64,000 nt of DNA from Glaciecola sp049650345 (GCA_049650345.1 JBARZY010000123.1:1-64000); one strand, 5' to 3'; shown: positions 17,409 to 26,817, counted from the stretch's first letter. Translations and numbers: made by a program. Notes: a model not told the origin generated them from the letters alone.

Positions 17409-17438
17409 TTTTGGTAAGTTAATTCACTAAGGAAATCT

Positions 17439-17747
17439 ATGAAACGTTTATCAGGCGCCTTACTTGCGCTGTTATCGGTAAGTTCATTTGTTGCATCTGC
17501 TAATTCCGGTGAAGCTAAGACATTTAACTGTATGGATAAAAAGTCATTCGCTATCAACAGCGAGTGCATGAGTCAGAATATAGAATCAAACTTAGCGTTC
17601 AAGAACGCAGAAAAAGCAATTATTGAGAAAGCAAGCACTGGCAATGACCGCGCATTAGCATCGGTTACCTTCGACGCTCGCACAATGACCATTTATGTGG
17701 TTGCTCACAAAGACGCAAGCATTGCTAGCGTTAACCACAAAAAATAA
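17439..17747 (+). CDS. Small secreted protein, unknown function
   Basis: A 102-residue protein with a signal peptide (MKRLSGALLALLSVSSFVASA, cleavage near residue 21). The mature part of about 80 residues has two cysteines (in FNCMDKK and SECMSQN) that could form a disulfide, and ends in basic residues. I recognise no family. It has its own promoter and a terminator and is preceded by a Pho-box-like element, which suggests induction under phosphate limitation; that link is inference. Confidence 0.75.
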   Translation: MKRLSGALLALLSVSSFVASANSGEAKTFNCMDKKSFAINSECMSQNIESNLAFKNAEKAIIEKASTGNDRALASVTFDARTMTIYVVAHKDASIASVNHKK

Positions 17748-17762
17748 AAGCATTTGTACCTT

Positions 17763-17790
17763 AAAGCCTCGCTATCTGCGGGGCTTTTTT
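17763..17790 (+). terminator. Intrinsic terminator after the small secreted protein gene
   Basis: AAAGCCTCGC pairs with GCGGGGCTTT (one G-T pair) across a 5-base loop, followed by a T-run. Confidence 0.85.
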
Positions 17791-17998
17791 ATGCGCGCTT
17801 ACTTTTGCCCTGTATTCCATCAATTCGTGTGACTGTTGTGTCTATCCAATTCGCTCATAAATCAAACAACATATTCAACTTATCAAAAACTTGTTATACT
17901 TTTGAGTTGGTTTGTTAAGTTTAATTTGTTGGGCACTAATACCACAGCGTTTGGCGTGTTCCCTGTATATATAGTAGACAAAAATAATAAGAATATAA

Positions 17999-20152
17999 AT
18001 GATAAATATGGAACGTGATCACACCACTGCGCACAAGGAAAGCAAACATGCATTTTTTGCTTTACCTAATGTGCTATATGGAGTGAACTTTGGTGTGTTA
18101 GGAGCATTTCTAAATGCCTTTTTACACATCACCGTATTTGCAGATTTCACTTTGTTCTTCGGGCAAATATTTGTATTTATTTGCTTAGCCACCCGCGGCA
18201 TTAATGCTGCTTTTATTACTGTTTTATTCACGTCTATATCTGCTGCAATACTAGGTAACGAGCCGTTTTTAATTATTATATTGATGCTAGAAATGTTTAT
18301 AGTCCATGTCCTCATGATACGCGGCTTTTTCATGTTCCAATCGGCAACCTTATATTGGTTAGTAGTAGGCATTCCTCTTACTTTTACTTTACATGCACTG
18401 ACTAGTTTTACCTCAACCGAACTATTATTTGTAAATGGTATTACTCGAGGTATCAATGGCTTAATTTGTTTGTCAATTGCGTCTGTTATTTGCTGGTTTT
18501 TACCCAGTATTTTTGCCTATAAAAAGTATTACTCTCAACCGCCGCGCTTAGCTAGTCTCATTTTTTCATTATGCATGATTACCGTCACCCTGCCGGCAAT
18601 GGTTGTGGCCTCATTTTTTATGTGGCAAACCACCACAAATAACGAGCAATCCGTTTTAAAAGCCTTAAGTAGCCAAGTAGAGCAAATTCAAAAAACCAAC
18701 TTTGTAGAAATTAACCGCCACCTAACTGGCATTAAAATGTTATCGAGCATATTGAGTACTACCCATGGCGTTCAGCTGCAACCTCTTTTGAATGCCACCG
18801 CTAAGCATTATGAGTTGTTTCAGAGCGTCATCATAGCCGACCAACAAGGCAGAGTAGTGCGTGCGGCACCCAATCAATTTGCCATAAAACTACAAAAACT
18901 TAGAAATCCAAATTTGCGCAACCGTGACTACTTTATTCGAGCAAAAACGACTCATCAACCCGTCGTATCAGACGCACTTGTAGGCAAGGGTTTCGGCAAC
19001 GACTACTTATTAAGTTTGGCAGCACCCATTGTGCAGAACGGCGAGTTTTCAGGCCTTGTGCAAGGAGCAATTTTGCTCGATTCGCTGGCACAGCTGAACC
19101 ATTCGAGCGACGATAGCGATTACCAATTTATCATTACCGACAGTAAAGGTCGTATAATTGCGCGCTCTGACACGCTAGGGTTTCCGTTATTATCTAACTT
19201 TGATTATGAGCCGGTTAGCGACCCGCTTATTCCTCACATTAGTGTATTATCATTTAATCAAAAAAAATATTTATATACGCAAGTAAGCTCAGAGTATGGC
19301 TGGCAAATTACCGTACTAGGCGATACTTCAGAAGTTACCTCAGTAATATTCGATTTCTTTTTCATGTTGACTGTTGCCACGTTTTTTATGTTGGCAGCGT
19401 TTGCCTTTATTGCCAACGCCTTGGCACAGAAAATTACCAAACCTTTAGTAGATATTGCTCAACATTTTCCAAATTCTGAACGCCATATGGAAATTTTAGA
19501 CGAGTCTCATGTCAGCTCGGAGATGGTGACCTTAACCAACCGATTGATTGATTCGCATGAAGTGATGACAAACTTTCAGCAGCAATTGTCAGAACAAGTG
19601 CATCACAAAACCAAGCAACTTAAAAAGCTCAATAAAGAGTTATATTCGATTGCACAAAAAGATTCACTAACGCAACTATTAAACCGCGCTGGTTTTAATC
19701 GCTTAGCACTAACTGCCTACCGAAACTGCACTAGAAATCATAATAGTTTGTCAGTCATATTTTTAGATATCGATCATTTTAAACGTATTAACGACAATTT
19801 TGGGCACCCGTTTGGTGATAAATGCATTGTTGCCGCAGCGAACACCATTCTGCAACATTGTAAGCGAGATACCGACATTATTGGTAGATATGGTGGTGAA
19901 GAGTTTATTATTATGATTTCAGGCGGCGAAGTCGCTGAGCATGTAGAGCGTGTAGAGCTCATTAGAAAGCAAGTTGAAGCCCTAAAATTCAACACCGATA
20001 GCAGTCAAGTTAGTATGACAGTTAGTGCAGGCATGTGTAGTTTAGATGAAAATTTTAATATTGATTACGACGACTTGTTACAGCTTGCAGATGAACAACT
20101 TTACCTTAGCAAACGAGGGGGGAGAAATAGAATTAGCTCGATAATTAAATAA
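17999..20152 (+). CDS. Membrane diguanylate cyclase with Cache-like sensor (first of two paralogues)
   Basis: A 717-residue signalling protein. Residues about 20-195 contain a multi-pass membrane region, then a membrane helix (about 193-215), a periplasmic sensor of the Cache type (about 220-440, with DYFIRAKTTHQPVVSD), a second helix (about 450-475), a HAMP-like/coiled-coil linker, and a C-terminal GGDEF domain. The active site is GGEEF at residue 632, and RDTD just before it matches the RxxD inhibitory site, so c-di-GMP synthesis with product feedback is expected. A paralogue with the same architecture starts 9 bases after its stop. ATG 17999 was kept; another in-frame ATG lies at 18008. 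Confidence 0.93.
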   Translation: MINMERDHTTAHKESKHAFFALPNVLYGVNFGVLGAFLNAFLHITVFADFTLFFGQIFVFICLATRGINAAFITVLFTSISAAILGNEPFLIIILMLEMFIVHVLMIRGFFMFQSATLYWLVVGIPLTFTLHALTSFTSTELLFVNGITRGINGLICLSIASVICWFLPSIFAYKKYYSQPPRLASLIFSLCMITVTLPAMVVASFFMWQTTTNNEQSVLKALSSQVEQIQKTNFVEINRHLTGIKMLSSILSTTHGVQLQPLLNATAKHYELFQSVIIADQQGRVVRAAPNQFAIKLQKLRNPNLRNRDYFIRAKTTHQPVVSDALVGKGFGNDYLLSLAAPIVQNGEFSGLVQGAILLDSLAQLNHSSDDSDYQFIITDSKGRIIARSDTLGFPLLSNFDYEPVSDPLIPHISVLSFNQKKYLYTQVSSEYGWQITVLGDTSEVTSVIFDFFFMLTVATFFMLAAFAFIANALAQKITKPLVDIAQHFPNSERHMEILDESHVSSEMVTLTNRLIDSHEVMTNFQQQLSEQVHHKTKQLKKLNKELYSIAQKDSLTQLLNRAGFNRLALTAYRNCTRNHNSLSVIFLDIDHFKRINDNFGHPFGDKCIVAAANTILQHCKRDTDIIGRYGGEEFIIMISGGEVAEHVERVELIRKQVEALKFNTDSSQVSMTVSAGMCSLDENFNIDYDDLLQLADEQLYLSKRGGRNRISSIIK

Positions 20153-20161
20153 AAGCATGTA

Positions 20162-22330
20162 ATGATGGTTAAAAAAAGTACACCTCCCGCTAAAATGAGC
20201 ACAAATAAGCCATCCACAAATGAATACCTACAAATAAGTTTACTCCTATCTTTACTCACGATAGTCACTAATCTATTTTTGTCATTTAATGTGATTGGCA
20301 GCCCTATCCTTTCAGTAGGCGCTAGCTTTGTATATTTAGGCATGTTGATGCTGCCTAGACTATATGTGTTACCTATTATTCTGAGCTGTTCAGTAACCTT
20401 GATTGCTACTGGGCCGACAATATTTTTAAGCGTTATTTTTATGCTTGAATGCTACATCATATTTCAATTGCGCCAACGCAAAGTTGTGATGATATTAGCA
20501 GCTGTAATATATTGGCTGCTTATTGGCGTACCGTTATTATGGATAGGCTTTCATTTCTCATTTGCTGATTTGCCAGGCACTAGCATTATATTGAGCTTGC
20601 AACAGGCGTTCATTGGTCTAATAAATGTAGCTCTAGCGACGACAATTTTTGCCTGTTTACCACACAAGCACATATTTGCTCACATTCCCAGACAAAGTAG
20701 GCTGTCGACAAACATATTCAATATTTGTGCCTCAACATTAGTGTTACCGTTATTGGTAATTGCCTTTATGTTTATCTTGCGAGGCCTGTCGCTGCAAGAA
20801 GAAGCCATAAAAAAAGAGCAAGCCCACCGGGCACAACTTATCGCCTTGTATACAAACAACTTTATTCTCAAACATAAAACCGTTATTACACAGTTAGCAC
20901 ATACCATTTCGAACGGAAATACGCCACAAGGCTACGGTAATGTATTAGTGAATACTCAGAAAGAGCATAGCAACTTTTTTAATATAACCACCAGCGATAA
21001 CAACGGAAATTTATTGTTTTTCGCACCAGCTAAATATAATGATTATTATAAGAAACACCCAGATAAACTCGCTAACATAGCCGACAGGCTATATTTTCAA
21101 AAAGCGAAGACTAAACGACAAGTAATAGTATCCAATGGCATTATCAGCCAAGGCGTGCAACAACTACCCATGATAGCCTTCGCCGCACCTATCATTAAAG
21201 CATCAAATTTTTCTGGCATTGTTTTCGGCACCATTAATTTAAGCTCAGCCAGTGGCTTTGAACAAAGCATTACTGATATTATCGGTAATAACAACGTTGT
21301 TATTACCGATAGCAATAAACAGATCCTATATTCAAATATGCCCAACTTTATGGGCTTACTTGAAGCGTTTACACCTAATTATTTCAACAGTGTTGTACTG
21401 GCCAATACCCCTATGTTTAAGGTCAATAACGACACATATATTTATGGTAAATACCAAAATGACGACAACTGGCATATTTATGTGTTTAAAAATAGCCAAG
21501 CAACCGCAAACATCATCCGCAATCAGTTTGTAGTCGTTGCAATTGGTCTATTATTAGTATTAGCCGTGTTCCTATTTTTTGTAGACCGTTTATCTCGGCG
21601 AATTACCGCGCCACTGGTATCCTTACTAAATGATGAGGATGAGGTGTCGCCAGCCGATATAGATAATCTTGACACAAGTCAGGAAATTTCGGAGATGGCC
21701 AAAAAGCTGAAACGCTCTTCGTATTTGGTACGTAACTTTGAAAACCGCTTAAAATTACAAGTGTCAGAAAAAACCGAACAGCTAGAGCAACTCAATTTGC
21801 AGTTAGCCGCACAAGCGAGGGAAGACGGGCTCACCGCATTATATAACAGAAGTGGCTTTAACGAATTAGCCATCAACGCGATTAAAACAAGCTATCGCTT
21901 ACAACAAAACTTCAGTTTAGTGTTGCTTGATATCGATAACTTTAAAAATATTAATGACACATATGGCCACCCCTTAGGAGATAAATGCTTGGTTGCGTTT
22001 GCTAACTTAATGCAAGGCTTTTGTAAGCGAGATACCGATATTATTGGCCGATATGGCGGTGAAGAGTTTATTATCTTTATGTCGGGAACCGACGTAGCCT
22101 CACAGCACAATATTATACAAGATATTCATCAACAAACGCGTTTTATTAGTGTACGCGATGATGTCACCGGCAAATCAGTTAACTTTACTGTTAGTATTGG
22201 TGTTTGTACGGTAATAGGCAGCATTAACTTGTCGCTTCGCGAGTTGACTATTCTGGCAGATGAAGAACTGTACAAATGCAAACGCAACGGACGCGACAAG
22301 ATATCGGTTAACACCTTGACCGATATGTAA
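20162..22330 (+). CDS. Membrane diguanylate cyclase with Cache-like sensor (second paralogue)
   Basis: A 722-residue protein with the same order of parts as its upstream neighbour: multi-pass membrane region, periplasmic Cache-like sensor (with LYFQKAKTKRQVIVSNGIIS), a membrane helix near residue 460, linker, and GGDEF domain. GGEEF again falls at residue 632, preceded by RDTD as an RxxD inhibitory site. The catalytic halves are much more alike than the sensor halves, so the pair looks like a tandem duplication that kept c-di-GMP output and diverged in the signal sensed. It is 9 bases after the first and probably co-transcribed. ATG at 20162 or 20165. Confidence 0.93.
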   Translation: MMVKKSTPPAKMSTNKPSTNEYLQISLLLSLLTIVTNLFLSFNVIGSPILSVGASFVYLGMLMLPRLYVLPIILSCSVTLIATGPTIFLSVIFMLECYIIFQLRQRKVVMILAAVIYWLLIGVPLLWIGFHFSFADLPGTSIILSLQQAFIGLINVALATTIFACLPHKHIFAHIPRQSRLSTNIFNICASTLVLPLLVIAFMFILRGLSLQEEAIKKEQAHRAQLIALYTNNFILKHKTVITQLAHTISNGNTPQGYGNVLVNTQKEHSNFFNITTSDNNGNLLFFAPAKYNDYYKKHPDKLANIADRLYFQKAKTKRQVIVSNGIISQGVQQLPMIAFAAPIIKASNFSGIVFGTINLSSASGFEQSITDIIGNNNVVITDSNKQILYSNMPNFMGLLEAFTPNYFNSVVLANTPMFKVNNDTYIYGKYQNDDNWHIYVFKNSQATANIIRNQFVVVAIGLLLVLAVFLFFVDRLSRRITAPLVSLLNDEDEVSPADIDNLDTSQEISEMAKKLKRSSYLVRNFENRLKLQVSEKTEQLEQLNLQLAAQAREDGLTALYNRSGFNELAINAIKTSYRLQQNFSLVLLDIDNFKNINDTYGHPLGDKCLVAFANLMQGFCKRDTDIIGRYGGEEFIIFMSGTDVASQHNIIQDIHQQTRFISVRDDVTGKSVNFTVSIGVCTVIGSINLSLRELTILADEELYKCKRNGRDKISVNTLTDM

Positions 22331-22392
22331 CGTTCGTTTTTGTGCATAATATACGTTATAATTCATCGGTTTTAATTATTATACAATGTGTT

Positions 22393-23316
22393 ATGAAATC
22401 TATATTTTATTTTATTAATGGTATGACATCGGTGTGTTTGTATTTTATCAACACCGTAGTATGGTTTATTCCTATAATAATCTGCTCTCTTTTCAAGCTA
22501 TTACCAATAAAAGCATGGCAAAAGCAAATGTCTATAATTTGTGATGCTAGCGCAACGCTTTGGATAAAAGTCAATACACTGAATCAATTTGTATTTTCAC
22601 GCACCCGTTTTCATGTAAAACAAAGTGCAAAATTAAGTGAAGATCTGTGGTATTTAGTCATCGCCAATCATCAATCATGGGTAGACATACTCGTTTTACA
22701 ACGCATATTTAATAAACAAATACCGTTTTTAAAATTCTTTTTAAAGAAAAATCTGATTTATGTGCCTTTCCTAGGCTTAGCATGGTGGGGCTTAGACTTT
22801 CCATTTATGCAGCGCTATTCCAAAAAGCAACTGGCCAAACATCCTCATTTAAAAGGCACCGATTTAAAAACCACACAAAAAGCATGTGAAAAATTTGAGC
22901 ATAACCCCGTGAGTATTATGAACTTTGTGGAAGGTACTAGGTTATCGCCGGGTAAAACAAAGTCAGCATTAAATACCCAATTACAATTGACCCAAACGCT
23001 AGCACCTAAATCGGGTGGCATAGCCTTTGTACTCAGTGCCATGGGACATCGCTTAACTCAATTAGTTGACGTGACGATTTATTACCCAAAAGGCATTCCT
23101 AGCTTCTGGGATTTTATTAGCGGAAAAGTTAACAATATTGTGGTTGAAGTAGATACCGTTGATATTAAAAGTTTGTTCAATAGCGGTATATATTCTCAAC
23201 AATATTTTGAGGACCCAAAACAAAAGCAAGTATTTCAAGATTGGCTAAACCAACGATGGCAACAAAAAGATAAGCGCTTGTTGGCCTTACATAAGGAGTT
23301 TTCGCCCAGTGAGTAA
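22393..23316 (+). CDS. YihG-type membrane acyltransferase (first of two)
   Basis: A 307-residue member of the 1-acylglycerol-3-phosphate acyltransferase superfamily, closest to E. coli YihG. It has an N-terminal membrane segment, the HX4D active site in ANHQSWVDILVL, the conserved FFLKKNLIYVPFLGLAWWGLD-type region, and the substrate motif NFVEGTRLSP. E. coli YihG is about 310 residues and acts in phospholipid acyl-chain remodelling at the inner membrane. The ATG at 22393 gives the family length; the frame extends 17 codons further up without support. It overlaps the next acyltransferase by 8 bases. Confidence 0.9.
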   Translation: MKSIFYFINGMTSVCLYFINTVVWFIPIIICSLFKLLPIKAWQKQMSIICDASATLWIKVNTLNQFVFSRTRFHVKQSAKLSEDLWYLVIANHQSWVDILVLQRIFNKQIPFLKFFLKKNLIYVPFLGLAWWGLDFPFMQRYSKKQLAKHPHLKGTDLKTTQKACEKFEHNPVSIMNFVEGTRLSPGKTKSALNTQLQLTQTLAPKSGGIAFVLSAMGHRLTQLVDVTIYYPKGIPSFWDFISGKVNNIVVEVDTVDIKSLFNSGIYSQQYFEDPKQKQVFQDWLNQRWQQKDKRLLALHKEFSPSE

Positions 23317-24208
23317 GCTTAGAGCTGTTTTTATCTTCCCACTACATTTAAGCTTACAATTAATTAACTTGGCTATTTGGGGCGGGCTAATTATTGTATT
23401 TGGCTGTGTTCGCTTTTTATTGCCCGTCAAATCTATCAGCAGCAATCTACTTAACATTATGCATCGCTTATATTTCGCATTTGGTATTTTGAGTGTTGCA
23501 CTCATAAAAATATTTAATCGGATTGAGGTACGCCACGAAATTGATGAGCCCTTGTCAAAGCAAAAGTGGTACTTAATAACGGCTAATCACATAAGCTACC
23601 TCGACATCATTTTGCTGATTGATTTTTGTGCACCGCGCATTCCTCCACCCAAATTTTTTCTTAAGCAGCAACTTATTTGGCTGCCGTTTGTAGGCCTTGC
23701 GGCATGGGCAATGGATATGCCTTTTATGCGCCGTTATTCACAGGCTTTTTTAGCTAAGCATCCCCATTTACGTGGCACTGATATTGAAACCACCAAAGCC
23801 TCTTGCCAAAAATTCGTTAATCGCCCTACTACCGTCATTAATTTTGTTGAGGGCACGCGCTTTACGCCAACGAAACAAGCGCAACGAAAAAGCCCATTTA
23901 GCCATTTGTTAAGGCCCAAAGCGGGTGGTATTGCCTTTACGCTTTCAGCAATGGGCGAGCTTTTTAGTAATGTACTCGACATAACACTGGCTTACCCTAA
24001 CTCTACGCACCCTATGATGGATATGCTAAGCGGGCGCATGACAACCATTGTGATTGATGTGAGAACACTTGAGGTCAGCAATGAACTAATAGGCGATTAT
24101 TTTAATAACAATACGTTTAAAGAAAACTTCCAAGTATGGCTCAATCGCTTATGGGAGCATAAAAACGCACGTATGAAGAAATGGATGGCCGAATATAATG
24201 CCAACTGA
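23309..24208 (+). CDS. YihG-type membrane acyltransferase (second of two)
   Basis: A 299-residue paralogue of the preceding gene and the nearer match to E. coli YihG: HX4D site ANHISYLDIILL, FFLKQQLIWLPFVGLAAWAMD and NFVEGTRFTP are all present, and the C-terminus (FQVWLNRLWEHK) matches too. The start is GTG at 23309 with AAGGAG about 11 bases upstream, inside the end of the first acyltransferase; its own stop overlaps the next gene by 11 bases. The duplicated pair suggests division of labour in acyl chain or head-group preference, which is inference. Confidence 0.92.
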   Translation: MSKLRAVFIFPLHLSLQLINLAIWGGLIIVFGCVRFLLPVKSISSNLLNIMHRLYFAFGILSVALIKIFNRIEVRHEIDEPLSKQKWYLITANHISYLDIILLIDFCAPRIPPPKFFLKQQLIWLPFVGLAAWAMDMPFMRRYSQAFLAKHPHLRGTDIETTKASCQKFVNRPTTVINFVEGTRFTPTKQAQRKSPFSHLLRPKAGGIAFTLSAMGELFSNVLDITLAYPNSTHPMMDMLSGRMTTIVIDVRTLEVSNELIGDYFNNNTFKENFQVWLNRLWEHKNARMKKWMAEYNAN

Positions 24209-25460
24209 TGTGACTGACATACACACTAATATAGCACAATTATTTGAACAACTTGGCTTAACCCTAAGCCACACGAGCTGGCAATTTATGGGTTTATGCG
24301 TAGGTTTGCTTATTGTTGTAGGAATAAGCAGTTATGTTATTGCCCGTTTTATATTGCATTTTAAAGCTATACGAGTAGTTGGATTAACCAAAAATACATG
24401 GGACGACGAATTAAGCAATCATAGAGTATTCAAGCGAACCGCACATTTAGTTTCGGGGGCCGTGCTATATGCTGGCCAATTTGCATTACTTGATCCCGAA
24501 TGGTCTATTTTTAATGCCCTATCGTTGAGTATTAACCTATATATTGCTATTGCTGTGTATATGGTACTGCAAGCACTGCTGGGCGCTGGAGAAGCAATAT
24601 ACGAACAGTCTAGATTATCAACAAAAGCACCGATTACGGGCTTTGTTCAAGTTGCCCGATTAATTATTACCCTTGGATTAATATTTTTAATTATCTCGTT
24701 ATTGTTAGATAAGAGCCCAATTTATTTACTGTCTGGACTCACTGCGGTTGCCGCGGTACTACTATTAATATTCAGAGACACCATTTTAGGCTTTGTAGCA
24801 GGGATTCAAATTGCGGCAAATCGTATGTTCAATACCGGCGACTGGATAGAAATTCCAAAATACGGCGTTGATGGCGACATTATTGAAATTGGCTTAAACG
24901 TAGTGAAGGTGCAAAATTGGGATAAAACCATTTCCACTATTCCTACCTATGCCCTCACTTCAGACGCAGTAAAAAACTGGCGTGGTATGCAGGCTTCAGG
25001 TGGCAGGCGTATAAAACGAGCTATAAATATCGATATGCGTACCATCGACTTTGCTAATGACGAGCAGCTAGAAAAATGGCGGAAGTTAACGCTGATTCAT
25101 GGATATTTAGAGGATAAGCAGCAGCAAATACAAGCAGATCAGCTACGCTGTAAAGGCGCTAAGCTTGATATATTAAATAGCCGCAAGCTTACCAATATTG
25201 GTACGTTTAGAGCGTATGTAACAGCTTATATTCAACAGCATCCAGAAATCAACAACGAGATGACCTGCATGGTGCGTCAGCTCAAGCCTAGCGAAACAGG
25301 CTTGCCAATAGAAGTATACTGCTTTAGCAAAAACAAAAATTGGGTAGAATACGAACATGTGCAGTCAGAGATTTTTGACCACTTGTTGGCTATGTTACCT
25401 TTGTTTAACTTAGCGACTTATCAGCGCGTTACAAACAATACACGTAAATACGAGCGTTAA
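24198..25460 (+). CDS. YbdG-type mechanosensitive channel (MscS superfamily)
   Basis: A 420-residue inner-membrane protein close in length and layout to E. coli YbdG (415), which contributes MscM-type activity. About five membrane segments lie in residues 30-185, followed by the MscS core with LLSGLTAVAAVLLLIFRDTILGF (ends shown: LLSGLTAV and FRDTILGF) as the pore helix and the cytoplasmic beta domain NTGDWIEIPKYGVDGDIIEIGL. The C-terminal domain has the YbdG-like GGRRIKRAINID and GTFRAYVTAYI. It overlaps the second acyltransferase by 11 bases, so lipid remodelling and tension sensing share one transcript. Confidence 0.92.
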   Translation: MPTDVTDIHTNIAQLFEQLGLTLSHTSWQFMGLCVGLLIVVGISSYVIARFILHFKAIRVVGLTKNTWDDELSNHRVFKRTAHLVSGAVLYAGQFALLDPEWSIFNALSLSINLYIAIAVYMVLQALLGAGEAIYEQSRLSTKAPITGFVQVARLIITLGLIFLIISLLLDKSPIYLLSGLTAVAAVLLLIFRDTILGFVAGIQIAANRMFNTGDWIEIPKYGVDGDIIEIGLNVVKVQNWDKTISTIPTYALTSDAVKNWRGMQASGGRRIKRAINIDMRTIDFANDEQLEKWRKLTLIHGYLEDKQQQIQADQLRCKGAKLDILNSRKLTNIGTFRAYVTAYIQQHPEINNEMTCMVRQLKPSETGLPIEVYCFSKNKNWVEYEHVQSEIFDHLLAMLPLFNLATYQRVTNNTRKYER

Positions 25461-25484
25461 TCTAAATATTCACGCCAACCTGAT

Positions 25485-25517
25485 ATAAAAAAACCAGCAC
25501 GAAGCTGGTTTTTTTAT
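25485..25517 (+). terminator. Bidirectional terminator between the channel gene and the small membrane protein
   Basis: AAAAAAACCAGC pairs with GCTGGTTTTTTT across a 5-base loop; A-run on the left and T-run on the right serve both convergent genes. Confidence 0.88.
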
Positions 25518-25528
25518 AAATTATACGG

Positions 25529-25720
25529 CTATGCTGACGCGTAGGCCAACAATGCAGTTAACGCTAACCCAGTAACACCGAAGAAACCGTATTCAATACG
25601 CTCTTTAAGGGCTTCTGGACCTTGCTTAGTAGATGTGACGCTCATCACAATACACGACAGCCCAAGCACTAACGCTAACATCATGGCGCCAAACAATACG
25701 GTAGTAATTAAATCATTCAT
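25529..25720 (-). CDS. Small two-helix membrane protein, unknown function
   Basis: A 63-residue protein with two hydrophobic segments (about residues 3-24 and 42-62) separated by a polar loop TSTKQGPEALKERIEYG. I do not recognise a family. The ATG at 25720 has AGGAAC 8-9 bases upstream; an extension of nine residues to 25747 lacks this. It ends at a shared terminator. Confidence 0.7.
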   Translation of the reverse strand: MNDLITTVLFGAMMLALVLGLSCIVMSVTSTKQGPEALKERIEYGFFGVTGLALTALLAYASA

Positions 25721-25896
25721 AAATATGTTCCTAATAACAATTGGCAATATTATGCCTTAAATTATGTCGTAAACCTATGCTACAAAGGTATTTTTTGAGC
25801 AAATTATGATCTTAGTCAAATGTACTAATAAATCGCCAAAATAATTAAAAGCGATAGTATATTTAATGCTAAGCATATCAACAAAAAGGTAAGCAC

Positions 25897-25995
25897 ATGA
25901 ATTTATTAGGTTTTAAATGTGGTACTTTACTTGCTAAGGTGTGTCTATATGTCAGTGTTGAGGTTCAACACATATTCACTCATAATTTAGGATGA
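25897..25995 (+). CDS. Possible 32-residue small ORF before the YggN-like gene
   Basis: An ATG at 25897 preceded by a good Shine-Dalgarno (AAAAAGG, about 7 bases upstream) opens a 32-codon frame that stops 4 bases before the next gene's ATG. The peptide is mildly hydrophobic (MNLLGFKCGTLLAKVCLYVS) and matches nothing I know. It may be a leader whose translation couples to the downstream gene, or chance. Confidence 0.3.
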   Translation: MNLLGFKCGTLLAKVCLYVSVEVQHIFTHNLG

Positions 25996-25999
25996 AAAT

Positions 26000-26797
26000 A
26001 TGAAACTACTCTCTCTTGCTAGCTTAACAATTTTAGCGACAACCATGGTAAATACGCCAGCGTTTGCTCACAATAGTCACTATGGTAGCTGTGATACAAA
26101 TATTAATGGTGAAGTTAGCTTTGCTAAAAATACCCTTACTGTTACCACTGAACAAGACGAAAAAATTAGTTTTGATCCTCGCGGCAATGTGACACACAAC
26201 GGCAGCACAGTAGTTTTGACGAGTGCGCAGCAAAACGCGGCAATCAACTACTATGAAGGTGTTGAAACGGCTATCCCAATGGTAGTAGACATTACGGTTG
26301 AAGCGCTTAATATTACCAATATTGCATTAACCGATGTATTTACTGGCTTTTTAGGTAGTGACAGCGAGTTACCTGCAAAAATTAGCGACAAGCTCAAAAA
26401 TGTAGGTACATCAATAGAAGAACATGTGTATAAAGATCCTACTTCACTTACCTTTAATAGCACCTACCTTGAAAATGAACTTGGTCTGGACGATAACTTA
26501 GATGCTGAAATTGAAGCACTAAAAGAAGAAGCCATGGGTGAGTTTATGGGGGAAATATTTATGGCGCTGGGTAAAGCGATGATGAGTGGCGATAGTAACT
26601 TAAGTGATTTTGAATCAAGGATGGAAACCCTTGGCAGTGATATTGAGCAAAAGGTTGAGTCACTAGCGGTGCAACTTGAAGATAAAGCTGATGCATTGTG
26701 TGACACCTTTGAGCGTATCGATAATGCCGAAAACACGCTAAATCAAGTAAAGGCATTGCGCCATTTAGACGTAATGAACGTAACGAATAAGCAATAA
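26000..26797 (+). CDS. DUF2884 family protein (YggN-like), secreted
   Basis: A 265-residue protein with a signal peptide (cleavage after PAFA, about residue 23). The mature protein has CDTNINGEVSF, an ISFDPRGNVTHNG segment and LTSAQQNAAINYYEGVETAIP, which follow the DUF2884/YggN pattern; the last 90 residues are strongly helical and probably coiled coil, with a final cysteine near residue 233 that could pair with the first one. YggN is a periplasmic protein of unknown function. The gene is followed by an unrelated epimerase-like gene. Confidence 0.82.
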   Translation: MKLLSLASLTILATTMVNTPAFAHNSHYGSCDTNINGEVSFAKNTLTVTTEQDEKISFDPRGNVTHNGSTVVLTSAQQNAAINYYEGVETAIPMVVDITVEALNITNIALTDVFTGFLGSDSELPAKISDKLKNVGTSIEEHVYKDPTSLTFNSTYLENELGLDDNLDAEIEALKEEAMGEFMGEIFMALGKAMMSGDSNLSDFESRMETLGSDIEQKVESLAVQLEDKADALCDTFERIDNAENTLNQVKALRHLDVMNVTNKQ

Positions 26798-26817
26798 ACT
26801 AAACACAATTTGGCAGT

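Larger units (their letters stand above)
17062..17438. other. Intergenic region between cysH and the secreted protein gene
   Basis: Holds the cysJIH terminator (17110-17161), about 180 bases with nothing recognised, then the Pho-box-like repeat and the -35/-10 pair described separately. Confidence 0.6.

Noticed and set aside
17836..18018. 60-codon frame before the first diguanylate cyclase
   Set aside because: No ribosome binding site, overlaps the start of the cyclase gene, no recognisable sequence.
18019..18456. 145-codon frame antisense to the first diguanylate cyclase
   Set aside because: Shadow of the membrane region of a real gene on the plus strand.
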